Source: Flavobacteriales bacterium (GTDB lineage: Bacteria; Bacteroidota; Bacteroidia; UBA10329). Taken from it: a stretch of 64,000 nucleotides of DNA. Under the pieces are notes generated by a model that did not search any database, was not told the DNA's origin, and saw nothing but the letters and a program-made list of their open reading frames with translations. Position numbers and translations under genes: made by a program. Location: positions 62,001 to 126,000 of the forward strand of contig JAIOYP010000004.1 of assembly GCA_021741155.1 (NCBI GenBank). Reading direction: 5' to 3'. This document shows positions 16,941-24,420 of the stretch, piece by piece (within the stretch, counting starts at the first letter, position 1; every line of letters begins with the position of its first letter).

Positions 16941-18124
16941 GGCGTTGCGATATGAAGGCTTTCTTGTAATGAATCATTGACATCGAAACTGCTGAAGGTT
17001 GAATTACCATCCGACCGATATTGGATGTTCTCGTGGAGAAAGTCTGAAACACTTTGTCTTAAAAGTGAGTGTATCCAGTCACGCATACTCTTCTCGCGCT
17101 TCGGCATGTTCTCATAATCTTTCATTAACGCCTTACGGTGCGTTTGCATCTCCGCCAATTCCGTGTCCGTCTCTGTTTTTTCTCGGTTTGTATCGGCAAT
17201 GGCCTTTTCCATTTTCATCTGCCTAACTTTATGTTTGACAGCTTCCCATGTAGGACATTTCGTGAGTACATATCCCGTTGCAAGGAGGAGGAGCCAATTC
17301 ACTAGGATGAACATCACGGTCGAGATCTCCTCTGTACTTCCAGTAGCTTTCAAGTAGTCCATCCTGAGATGTGCCAGAAAGTAGAAGACTATGGTATAGA
17401 AAACTGCCCAACCAAGTATGATGAGCCATCGTTGTGCTGAGGTCTTGGCGATAGAGAGGGTTTTTCTGTAGCCATGGAACAGGAGCATGATAGCGGCAGA
17501 AACACCCACTGCCATGATCATTGAGAACAAAAGGTTCTGTCCGAATATCTGGAAGGCCATCCCGTTGAAACCAGTTTCGGCTGCTAACATGAAGAGTACC
17601 GCCAATAGCACGAATGGGAAAACCTTCCATGGATAATCCGAACTATCATGTGGCAGTTCTTTATCTAAGATTGCCAGCTTATGGGTAAGCTGATGGGACT
17701 TGTCAATGGATTGCGAGATTCGTTCATCAAGCTGTTCAATAGCTGAATCAATTTCACCACTGACCTTATCAAGGTCGCGTTTGGATTCTTGATAGATCAC
17801 CCTATATCCTTCTATGATGAAGTGGATATAGTGGTTGAGAGAATCCTTGGCCAAGGGAAGGTTCTGCTTTCCGAAGAAGCGACCTTTGTCCTTTGAATCG
17901 TGATTGAGCTGAGTATGCTTGCGCTGAACTTCTTGTTCAAGCGCATCAAGCGTGCCTATGCTTGAGGAAGCGAGAATTAGCGTTTTCATTTGTTGCGGTT
18001 TTAAGTGTTGGACTTGTTTAGATTTTGATGTGTCGTTTATATTGTACCATGACCCCGAAACGGGTTCAACTGGCCCGGCCCGTATCATACCGGTTACTCT
18101 GAGGTGCTCGGAACCAGTGCTCAT
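16937..18124 (-). CDS. Four-pass membrane protein with flanking coiled coils
   Basis: A 395-residue protein. Two long coiled-coil regions (about 125-165 and 300-350) flank four hydrophobic segments (VFPFVLLAVLFMLAAETG, LLFSMIMAVGVSAAIMLL, WLIILGWAVFYTIVFYFLA, VMFILVNWLLLLATGYVL). Cytoplasmic coiled coils on both sides suggest an oligomeric membrane scaffold. The ATG at 18124 overlaps the upstream stop by 4 bp; an internal ATG at 17989 before KTLILASSS is the other candidate, and the first 45 residues look weak. Overlaps link it to the vWA-like gene and then to the coupling protein. I do not recognise its family. Confidence 0.65.
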   Translation of the reverse strand: MSTGSEHLRVTGMIRAGPVEPVSGSWYNINDTSKSKQVQHLKPQQMKTLILASSSIGTLDALEQEVQRKHTQLNHDSKDKGRFFGKQNLPLAKDSLNHYIHFIIEGYRVIYQESKRDLDKVSGEIDSAIEQLDERISQSIDKSHQLTHKLAILDKELPHDSSDYPWKVFPFVLLAVLFMLAAETGFNGMAFQIFGQNLLFSMIMAVGVSAAIMLLFHGYRKTLSIAKTSAQRWLIILGWAVFYTIVFYFLAHLRMDYLKATGSTEEISTVMFILVNWLLLLATGYVLTKCPTWEAVKHKVRQMKMEKAIADTNREKTETDTELAEMQTHRKALMKDYENMPKREKSMRDWIHSLLRQSVSDFLHENIQYRSDGNSTFSSFDVNDSLQESLHIATP

Positions 18125-18351
18125 TTCCCGAGTTTCCAGATGATGTCATAGTATGTGGGAGAAGTTCCCAAGGCGAGGAGCAGATCACTGTCCGTCAGTG
18201 TTTCCTTCTCCGCAGGAAGACTGATGAATGTGCCTTTGCTTCGGTGACGGAAATGAAGATTTCCTTCTGATTGGTGATTCTCCCTGTACCCGTACTCAGA
18301 GAGTTGTTCCCACACTTGATGGGCGGGATAGGTTTTGGCGGTTCTTTTCAT
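18121..18351 (-). CDS. Small HicA-like basic protein, first gene of the mobilization operon
   Basis: A 76-residue protein. VWEQLSEYGYRENHQSEGNL, then HFRHRSKGTFISLPAEKE, then LLLALG is consistent with the alpha-beta-beta-beta-alpha order of HicA/dsRBD-like folds. The classical HicA Gly-Ser-His is not clear and no HicB partner follows. It ends with an ATGA overlap onto the coiled-coil membrane gene, so it leads the seven-gene operon. It could be a small nucleic-acid-binding regulator of that operon. Confidence in the gene is moderate; in the fold, low. Confidence 0.5.
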   Translation of the reverse strand: MKRTAKTYPAHQVWEQLSEYGYRENHQSEGNLHFRHRSKGTFISLPAEKETLTDSDLLLALGTSPTYYDIIWKLGK

Positions 18352-18601
18352 TGCCTTTCATCTTTGGTTTATATTCGTTTCCAAAGAATCTCAGGCACAC
18401 CTGAAGTACTGACCGCAACATCTGAAAGAGGCTGATAGATAACGAGGAAAGACTTTCCATCCGACCGGGTCGAAAGACCTTGACAATCCGCATCACACTG
18501 TTATATACTCGGCTCAGCTTCGCCAAAGCGAAGGGCCGACAGTGCTGCGGACGGACTGATTTTCTTTTCATTGCATCAGTTCTCCCAGGCGAGAATCGGT
18601 C

Positions 18602-18633
18602 ACCCACGAGCTCCAACTCGTGGGTCTTTTTTT
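18602..18633 (+). terminator. Orphan plus-strand rho-independent terminator
   Basis: Arms ACCCACGAG and CTCGTGGGT pair perfectly around a 6-base loop and are followed by seven Ts (18627-18633). All neighbouring genes are on the minus strand, so it has no annotated client on its own strand. This suggests an unannotated plus-strand RNA. Confidence 0.75.
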
Positions 18634-18696
18634 CTATGCACCTGTGATTCATAACTGGCACATAGGTACGGGTCAACCCGCCCTTTTATGGGGTCA

Positions 18697-18751
18697 GATA
18701 TGTGGAAAAATGAATTCAGGATATATGGAAAAAATCCGAGCAGATATACGG
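18697..18751. repeat. Three GATATRYGG direct repeats at 23-bp spacing
   Basis: GATATGTGG (18697), GATATATGG (18720) and GATATACGG (18743) start exactly 23 bp apart, and A-rich or GC-clamped bases follow each copy. The regular spacing, close to two helical turns, is typical of iterons or of operator sites for an oligomeric regulator. The repeats lie between the TPR gene and the mobilization operon. Confidence 0.5.
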
Positions 18752-18781
18752 AATCGTTCGAGAATCAAGCTTTTTTCAGAA

Positions 18782-20689
18782 TCAATCTGACCGGGACAGG
18801 ATTTCCATCAACCGTTCCTTGAGTAGTTCTTTTTTATGATATGGCCCCTTCGTTTCTTTTTCGTCTGAATCTTTCTCTTTCACAACATCGAAACCAAGGT
18901 AAAGCTTCGTAAAATGCTTACTGATCATGTCTTCACCTCCACCGAAATTCGCATTGGATTTCCTCAAACGGTCCCTCCTCACGCTGTGGGTTTCAGAAGA
19001 AGACGGGTAATGCACAAAGTCCCTTAGAAGAATCAATTCTGATTCGTTGAGGTTCTCACCTGGGTGATGCAGTCCCACATAATTGACCAATGTCTTTTCA
19101 TCCTCCTTGGTAAGCGGATTTCCAAAAACTACCTTAGGTAATGTGTGAGAAAAGCCGTTCTCAAATGGGGTTGTAGATTGGGATGTTCCATCTTCCGTTG
19201 CTGAGCCTTCCATTACCTCTCTAGGGTTACGATTCCTGCGATGGGCAAAGACTCCTAAAAGTGATAGTCCTAAGAGAAGCGCGGAACCTGCCACTCCGTA
19301 GTAAATATTATTACGCCTCTTTTCAATCCTTGATTCCTTTGAAAGCCTTGCTATCACCGATTGCACCTGCAATGAATCGTCTCGTTTTTCCTGAAGAGAT
19401 TCAAGCTCATAGATACTGAGCAATTCCTTTTTCCAGTCTTCCCTTTTTTCGGCACTATCAAGCAGACTCCTATGAAGCTGGTACATCTTGAGGGCCTTAG
19501 TTGGATGACCCTCACTTTCAAATATCTTGTAAAGAACTTCTGCTGCTCCAATTTGTGAGTACAAGGCTTCGTCATTCTCAACTTCCAGCACTAGGTTTGC
19601 ATATTTAGTAGCACTGTCGTACTGCCCTAAATGGTAGTGAACAATGGACTTCGCATAAAGGAACTCCGAGTTCGTACTGTTTTTCACCTCTCCTAGGGAT
19701 TGGAGTGCGAGTTCATAATTTCCAGACCTTCCATGTACTGCGGATATGAGAGTTGTAGCGTAATCCTTGTAGTCACCTAAACCCAGTGAATCTGCCATTG
19801 ATCTAAATCTGTATCCGCAGGACGCAGCAAGATCGTATTCTTCTTTAAGAAAATGGAGCATAAGAAGTTCATTCATCAGAGCCATACGAAAGCCAATATC
19901 CTTGCTAAATCGTGGAACTTGATTTGCTGCAGCCAAGTGTTTAGCCGCAGAGTCAAGAATATGTAGTTCTAGGTATTGCCTTCCTATCAGTATGTGACCT
20001 CTGATCGCAATTCCGTTGCTCGTATCAGCGGTTGCCATAGCCTTACGTGCCAACTTAATAGAACTGTTCCTGTCGTTCATTCTAGCGTAATCAAATGCTA
20101 ATGCCATGAGCACATCTGGCAAACATTCCTTTGAATAGAACTCATCCTCTGAACCGGAGAGCAACGAGACTATCTGCATATGATAGTAGGCCGAGGAATC
20201 ATGGCGACCAACCGATGACCAAGCGTCAGCGATTGCTTCAAGGATCATATTCTGAGCAATGGTATCTTCGAATGCAACACATTGTCGAAGTAAAAATCCC
20301 CTTAGCTGCTGTGCGTTTGTCAAAAGACCTTGCTCTTGCATGCTTTCCGCAACCTTTAAGAATACAAACACTTTATCGAACCCATTCAACGTGTAAAACG
20401 TTGACAAGGCACTATAATCGGGGAGAACAAACTCCGTGTTAGCATATGACGAATCGCAGGAACCTGTAATCGACAATTCTTCAACCACTCGATCAACAAT
20501 GACTGATTCCATATCATCGGGAATCTCGAATTCTGACAGCAGCTCTACTATTTCATCTTCCGTTGGCATCTGAGCAATGCCTTCTTTTCCTATTACTATT
20601 CCTGAGAATAAACACAGAATAAAAATTGACTTCGTCAAGAAGGAACTTCCGCCTGAACCTCTTTTCTTTTTCACGCCTAAAGAAAACAA
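18782..20689 (-). CDS. TPR-repeat membrane protein
   Basis: A 635-residue protein. An N-terminal signal-type segment (IFILCLFSGIVIGKEGIAQ, about 22-40) leads into a periplasmic region of tetratricopeptide-like helices (for example LARKAMATAD, DSAAKHLAAAN, ALQSLGEVKN, DSATKYANLVLE) to about residue 440. One membrane segment follows (YGVAGSALLLGLSLLGVFA, about 465-485), then a cytoplasmic tail with RDRLRKSNANFGGGEDMISK. The layout matches the sensor half of Bacteroidota TPR regulators, although no kinase or known DNA-binding domain is recognisable in the tail. It is separated from the T9SS protein by a terminator. Confidence 0.7.
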   Translation of the reverse strand: MFSLGVKKKRGSGGSSFLTKSIFILCLFSGIVIGKEGIAQMPTEDEIVELLSEFEIPDDMESVIVDRVVEELSITGSCDSSYANTEFVLPDYSALSTFYTLNGFDKVFVFLKVAESMQEQGLLTNAQQLRGFLLRQCVAFEDTIAQNMILEAIADAWSSVGRHDSSAYYHMQIVSLLSGSEDEFYSKECLPDVLMALAFDYARMNDRNSSIKLARKAMATADTSNGIAIRGHILIGRQYLELHILDSAAKHLAAANQVPRFSKDIGFRMALMNELLMLHFLKEEYDLAASCGYRFRSMADSLGLGDYKDYATTLISAVHGRSGNYELALQSLGEVKNSTNSEFLYAKSIVHYHLGQYDSATKYANLVLEVENDEALYSQIGAAEVLYKIFESEGHPTKALKMYQLHRSLLDSAEKREDWKKELLSIYELESLQEKRDDSLQVQSVIARLSKESRIEKRRNNIYYGVAGSALLLGLSLLGVFAHRRNRNPREVMEGSATEDGTSQSTTPFENGFSHTLPKVVFGNPLTKEDEKTLVNYVGLHHPGENLNESELILLRDFVHYPSSSETHSVRRDRLRKSNANFGGGEDMISKHFTKLYLGFDVVKEKDSDEKETKGPYHKKELLKERLMEILSRSD

Positions 20690-20775
20690 GAATTTGCAAT
20701 ACCATAAGATCCAAGTATTGTTGACGCTTTAACTCAGTGATCAACGGCACCCTTGTTCTATACCCCCTATTCAAC

Positions 20776-20812
20776 AACAAAGCCGCCTCCACATGATGGA
20801 AACGGCTTTGTT
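20776..20812 (-). terminator. Terminator of the T9SS beta-propeller gene
   Basis: AACAAAGCCG and CGGCTTTGTT form a 10-bp stem 23 bp after the stop codon of the T9SS gene. A TTG-rich stretch follows on the minus strand, but there is no long T run, so the call is moderate. Confidence 0.55.
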
Positions 20813-20834
20813 CAATTCAAACTGTGAATGAAAT

Positions 20835-22598
20835 CTACCTCATCACAACGACCCTTTCATGATGGAGGGCTCGACCATTTTCAAGGATTCTGAGCACATA
20901 TACATCGGGGGCTAACCCTTGAACGTCAATTCGAGTCTGCTCTTTGAGAACAGTGCCCAGAGAAACAATCTGTCCAGTACTGTTCATGATTTCATACGAG
21001 AGTGAGCCCGTGGTATGGGTTACTTCAAGATGGAATTGACTGTGAGCGGGATTAGGATAGACGACCACTGAAAATTCATCCGACCGGGAATCGACCGTTG
21101 TCACTATGTCTGGAACGGCAAGTGTATTGAACTTAGCAACTAAGAAATCGCCATTGCCAAAGCGAGGTACTGCGGCCACCCCTGTATGATGGTTAAGTGA
21201 AAACGTGTTGGTGCTTGGGTTTTGGTCAATGAAATTTTCAACGAGGTAGACGTTATCCTGAAACGTTGCATGTTTTTGATTTGAAGCATTGTAGAAGTCT
21301 TGACTATCATCTACAAACGCGCAGCTGGCATTAAAAGGGTCAGCGGTCTCCAACCAGCTACAGGTTTCAAGTTCTTTCATGTCATTGAATTTGAGCACGA
21401 AGATTTCACCTTCGAGTACCCCATCACCGATATAGTAGGAAGACGTGTCACCAAATACATCCCAATTCGTGTTACCACGACCCGAGACGTACAAGTTGAT
21501 TTCTTCATCATAACTGACCGTGTATCCGCGCACAGAGCCAGACCCCCATTGTGATGAATCAGAGCCAAAGGCATGCCATAGAACGTTTCCTGATTCATCA
21601 TATTCAAAAATGAAGATTGTCCTTCCTGATGTATTTGGAGAAGTGATGGCACCAAAATCAACCGCACCTTCAAAGAACCCTGTAGTCGCGATGCGATTAT
21701 CAGGACTTACGGCAACGCCAAACCCACCCAGTTCAGCATTAGGACCAAGTCCTTTTTTCACCCATTGGATTTGACCGCTGCTGGAATACTTGGCTAGGTA
21801 GTATGAGTTGTAGTTGGTACCCGTCACTGTGATGTTGTCGAACACCACACTGGTGCCGAAGAATCCTGTCATGTATGCATTCCCGCTTGCATCTACGGCA
21901 ACATCCATCGAGGAATTTCCAGAGAAGAAACCCGAGGCACCGCCTTTCCGTGCCCACTGAACGTTGCCACTTGCACTCAGTTTGAAGATAAGGGATTCTG
22001 TAGCGTTGTTCGAGTTGGTGGAAATCTCAATGCCATCGAGCATTAGGGATGAACTGCTATGAAAGCCACTGACGATGATATTGTTATTGGGGTCGACAGC
22101 TACTCCCATGGGTATGTCGTATCCGGTTCCCAAGAAGGCTTTTGACCATAAATGGTTTCCTGATGGATCAGTTTTGAGTACGAAGATGTCTGAACCCTCC
22201 AGCATCGAATTATAGGTCGTTCCCCCAAAGGTGGTAGAGCCAAAAAAGTTACCGATGATGACAAGATTCCCATCATGATCAATCACCATATCCCGTGGTC
22301 GCTCTGCGCCAGGTGTCGTTCCTCCATAGGACTCTGCCCAAAGACAGGTGCCCGATGAATCAAGCTTTGCGATGAAGACGTTGTCGTTATCAAGGGCTGG
22401 AAGTGTAAATGCCCCGAATTGAATCTGACCGTGATACGATCCGGTGATATATACATTCCCTTGTTGATCTGTTGCCACAGCTAGAATCAGGTCTTCAAAG
22501 GCACTGGTACTGCCATACGAGTTAATCCATTCGAGCTGTTGGGCAGAGGCAGAGAATAAGCTTAAAACAAGAAGGGTTGAGGTGACGATGTGCTTCAT
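20835..22598 (-). CDS. Secreted SBBP-repeat protein with T9SS sorting domain
   Basis: A 587-residue secreted protein with an N-terminal signal peptide (HIVTSTLLVLSLFSASAQ). It has at least six beta-propeller-type SBBP repeats of the pattern VATDQQGNVYITGSY or VDPNNNIIVSGFH, typically 45-60 residues apart. The C-terminal about 75 residues form a type A T9SS sorting domain (VVVYPNPAHSQFHLEV, then GLAPDVYVLRI). It should be exported across the outer membrane by the T9SS and anchored or released. As island cargo it may act in adhesion or surface interaction; that role is inference. Confidence 0.88.
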   Translation of the reverse strand: MKHIVTSTLLVLSLFSASAQQLEWINSYGSTSAFEDLILAVATDQQGNVYITGSYHGQIQFGAFTLPALDNDNVFIAKLDSSGTCLWAESYGGTTPGAERPRDMVIDHDGNLVIIGNFFGSTTFGGTTYNSMLEGSDIFVLKTDPSGNHLWSKAFLGTGYDIPMGVAVDPNNNIIVSGFHSSSSLMLDGIEISTNSNNATESLIFKLSASGNVQWARKGGASGFFSGNSSMDVAVDASGNAYMTGFFGTSVVFDNITVTGTNYNSYYLAKYSSSGQIQWVKKGLGPNAELGGFGVAVSPDNRIATTGFFEGAVDFGAITSPNTSGRTIFIFEYDESGNVLWHAFGSDSSQWGSGSVRGYTVSYDEEINLYVSGRGNTNWDVFGDTSSYYIGDGVLEGEIFVLKFNDMKELETCSWLETADPFNASCAFVDDSQDFYNASNQKHATFQDNVYLVENFIDQNPSTNTFSLNHHTGVAAVPRFGNGDFLVAKFNTLAVPDIVTTVDSRSDEFSVVVYPNPAHSQFHLEVTHTTGSLSYEIMNSTGQIVSLGTVLKEQTRIDVQGLAPDVYVLRILENGRALHHERVVVMR

Positions 22599-22644
22599 GA
22601 CAAGATGTTTTTATGAATGAAATTACGTGGGGCAAGGTAGGTAA

Positions 22645-22672
22645 ATATCATATATGTACCCTCATATATGAG
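22645..22672. promoter_or_regulatory. Candidate operator: ATATCATATATG and palindrome CTCATATATGAG
   Basis: ATATCATATATG (22645-22656) and the perfect 12-bp palindrome CTCATATATGAG (22661-22672) lie between two divergent genes, 37 bp before the XRE-type regulator. A related copy lies after that gene. The spacing between motif centres is 16 bp. Confidence 0.4.
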
Positions 22673-22708
22673 GTTACATGGGCGCGGGACATCCACTAAT
22701 CTCGCTTG

Positions 22709-22942
22709 ATGGCACAGAAAGAGCTTGACCCTAGACTTCTAAAGGTAGCAGCAGGTATTAAAGACCTACGTATCAAAGCAGGCTACACTTCACTGGAAGC
22801 GTTTGCCTTCGACCATGAGATTCCTCGCGTTCAGTATTGGAGGATGGAAACGGGAGCGAACCTTACCATGATGAGCTTGTTGAAGGTGCTCGACATACAC
22901 AAAGTGCATATGGAAGAGTTCTCCAAAAGCATTGGCATTTGA
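22709..22942 (+). CDS. Small XRE-type helix-turn-helix regulator
   Basis: A 77-residue protein made almost entirely of a helix-turn-helix domain: LLKVAAGIKDLRIKAGYTSLEAFAF, then IPRVQYWRMETGANLTMMSLLKVLD. The layout matches small Cro/C1-type regulators, and the recognition helix lies in PRVQYWRMETG. I use the ATG at 22709; a TTG one codon earlier was not chosen. The gene lies divergent from the T9SS protein and convergent with the integrase, with ATATCATATAT motifs on both sides. It probably controls the integrase or excision, but that is inferred from context. Confidence 0.75.
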   Translation: MAQKELDPRLLKVAAGIKDLRIKAGYTSLEAFAFDHEIPRVQYWRMETGANLTMMSLLKVLDIHKVHMEEFSKSIGI

Positions 22943-22946
22943 GTTG

Positions 22947-22960
22947 CATATCATATATAT
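22947..22960. promoter_or_regulatory. Second ATATCATATAT motif after the XRE gene
   Basis: CATATCATATATAT starts five bases after the regulator stop codon. It shares ATATCATATAT with the copy at 22645. It sits in the 26-bp gap between the convergent ends of the regulator and the integrase, so an operator role there is less certain. Confidence 0.3.
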
Positions 22961-22968
22961 AGGTAGGA

Positions 22969-24183
22969 TTAATTCCCTCCTATGACCTTCTCCAGTGCTT
23001 CATCGGTATCCTTGAAGATGAAGTTCGATTGGTAGTTCACCGTGGTGGTGATGTTGGAGTGTCGATACAGTTTTTGAAGCATTTGTACGGGAATCTTGTC
23101 TCCTGAGATATTGCCGAAGGTGTGTCGAGCGATGTGCATACTGACCTTCTTTTCAATTCCAATCTCTGGAGTGATTTTCTTGAGTTGCTTGTTGAGTCTA
23201 CTCACCGCCTCGGAGGTTTTCTTTTGAACCATGTACTTGTCGTTGAGGTCCTTTACCACTTCAAGTTCCGGAAAAACCAGATTGTGTATACGCTTCCTCT
23301 CAATGTACTTGTCGAGTATCCTTTGGGCTTTGGGGGATACTTTGAACGAACCTGATTTGTCATTCTTCCCCATTGTGTAGTACAGCCTTCCATCTTGAAA
23401 GTCTGACCACTTAAGGCGAAGGACATCAGATACGCGCATCCCAGCGAAATAGAAAGAGATGAGCCAGATGTTACGTGCATGATCTTGGATGGGAGAAAGG
23501 GCAGCTTCTTCGAGTATGGTCACTTCATCCGGTGAAAGGCCAATTTTCACGGAATCAGGGAACTTGATTTGAATCCCGTGTTTTCCGAAGGGATAGTGTT
23601 CAGCGGTGACGAATCCCGCTTGAATAGCCTGATTGAAGATGGTGCGTATGATGATGAGGTGATTGATGATCGTTCGGTCTTTAATGTTCCGAGTGCGTTT
23701 GAGGTACGCGCTAAATCTCCGAAGGAGCGGGATGGTGATGTCTTGAAAGGCGATGTCAGCCCCATCCAAGAACTCTCTGAAATGATTGATGCGAGGTTTC
23801 TCTGCAACGTACCTGTTGAAGCTCCCTAAGTCTCGGAGGTTTTTGAGGTAGTCTTCCTCTGCGTAGCGGAAGAAGGATGAACCCTTCCCTGTTCCTTCAA
23901 CGGTTTCTTTGATTGCTTTGGCAGTTGTTCGCTTACGCTTCGTTTGGTCGTCAATGGCTTGCCCGCTTAACTCCGCTACTTTGTGAGCGATGAGGTTATT
24001 GAGCCGTGCTGCGTTCGAGTGCTTCTTTACCTGACAGGTGACTTCATCCCACTGATCGAGGCGAAGTTGGTATCCGAGATGGATGAATGAGCTTTTCCTA
24101 TCTTTGGTAATGCGGATGGCAAGGGGGTAGGTGCCATCCTTTTTACTCTCCTTCTTTCTGAGTACTGCTTTAACTGATGCCAT
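22969..24183 (-). CDS. int: Tyrosine integrase of the island
   Basis: A 404-residue phage-type integrase of the Bacteroidota class. An N-terminal arm-binding domain (MASVKAVLRKKESKKDGTYP, then IRITKDRKSSFIHLGYQ) is followed by a SAM-like core-binding domain and a catalytic domain. The catalytic domain shows FAGMRVSDVLRL (first Arg), HIARHTFG (His-x-x-Arg) and YRHSNITTTVNYQ (second His and nucleophilic Tyr). I start at the ATG before ASVKAVLR; the upstream extension of 30 residues is out of character. The gene lies about 140 bp from the tRNA-derived attachment site, as in most site-specific integrative elements. It should integrate the island into a tRNA gene with CAT anticodon. Confidence 0.92.
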   Translation of the reverse strand: MASVKAVLRKKESKKDGTYPLAIRITKDRKSSFIHLGYQLRLDQWDEVTCQVKKHSNAARLNNLIAHKVAELSGQAIDDQTKRKRTTAKAIKETVEGTGKGSSFFRYAEEDYLKNLRDLGSFNRYVAEKPRINHFREFLDGADIAFQDITIPLLRRFSAYLKRTRNIKDRTIINHLIIIRTIFNQAIQAGFVTAEHYPFGKHGIQIKFPDSVKIGLSPDEVTILEEAALSPIQDHARNIWLISFYFAGMRVSDVLRLKWSDFQDGRLYYTMGKNDKSGSFKVSPKAQRILDKYIERKRIHNLVFPELEVVKDLNDKYMVQKKTSEAVSRLNKQLKKITPEIGIEKKVSMHIARHTFGNISGDKIPVQMLQKLYRHSNITTTVNYQSNFIFKDTDEALEKVIGGN

Positions 24184-24321
24184 GATGCGGATCGTTTGGG
24201 TACAACATAGGTACAACATTTTCCGATTTGGTACAACATCATCTGGCCTTATTTTTTCACAATCTCCCTTCACACTGGGATTATTGAATCACATGGATCC
24301 ATATGATATCAATAAATTAGG

Positions 24322-24364
24322 ATTCATAACCCTGAGGTCGGGGGTTCAATTCCCCCTCTCGCTA
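24322..24364 (+). other. Attachment site: 3' half of a tRNA gene (CAT anticodon)
   Basis: The sequence folds as the 3' half of a tRNA. It has an anticodon loop with CAT at 24325-24327, the stem's 3' strand CCCTG, the variable loop AGGTC, a perfect T arm GGGGG-TTCAATT-CCCCC, acceptor strand TCTCGCT and discriminator A. The 5' half (D arm, 5' acceptor AGCGAGA) is absent from the left flank. Thus this is the displaced 3' end left after integration, and an intact copy is expected beyond the left edge of the window. CAT can mean Met, fMet or the Ile2 tRNA; I cannot tell which. Confidence 0.75.
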
Positions 24365-24420
24365 CAAAAGCTCTTTGTCTGAGTCATTTCGTTCAATTCC
24401 AAACGAATTTACAAACTATC

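Larger units (their letters stand above)
18352..18781. other. Regulatory intergenic region ahead of the mobilization operon
   Basis: No gene. It holds a plus-strand promoter-like pair (TTG at 18351-18353, then TATATTCG at 18370-18377), a hairpin around 18515-18545 (GCTTCGCC/GGCGAAGC type), a strong plus-strand terminator at 18602-18633, and three direct repeats at 18697-18751. Each of the last two is listed separately. Confidence 0.45.

Noticed and set aside
13303-18351. A full conjugation (type IV secretion) system
   Set aside because: Only a coupling protein, MobC-like protein and relaxase are recognisable. No VirB4-like ATPase or channel genes are present in the window.
18296-18676. A 126-codon minus-strand frame across the regulatory gap
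   Set aside because: It contains the terminator and hairpins and overlaps the first gene of the operon; its composition is not protein-like.
24280-24366. A complete tRNA gene
   Set aside because: No D arm or complementary 5' acceptor strand is present; only the 3' half is real.
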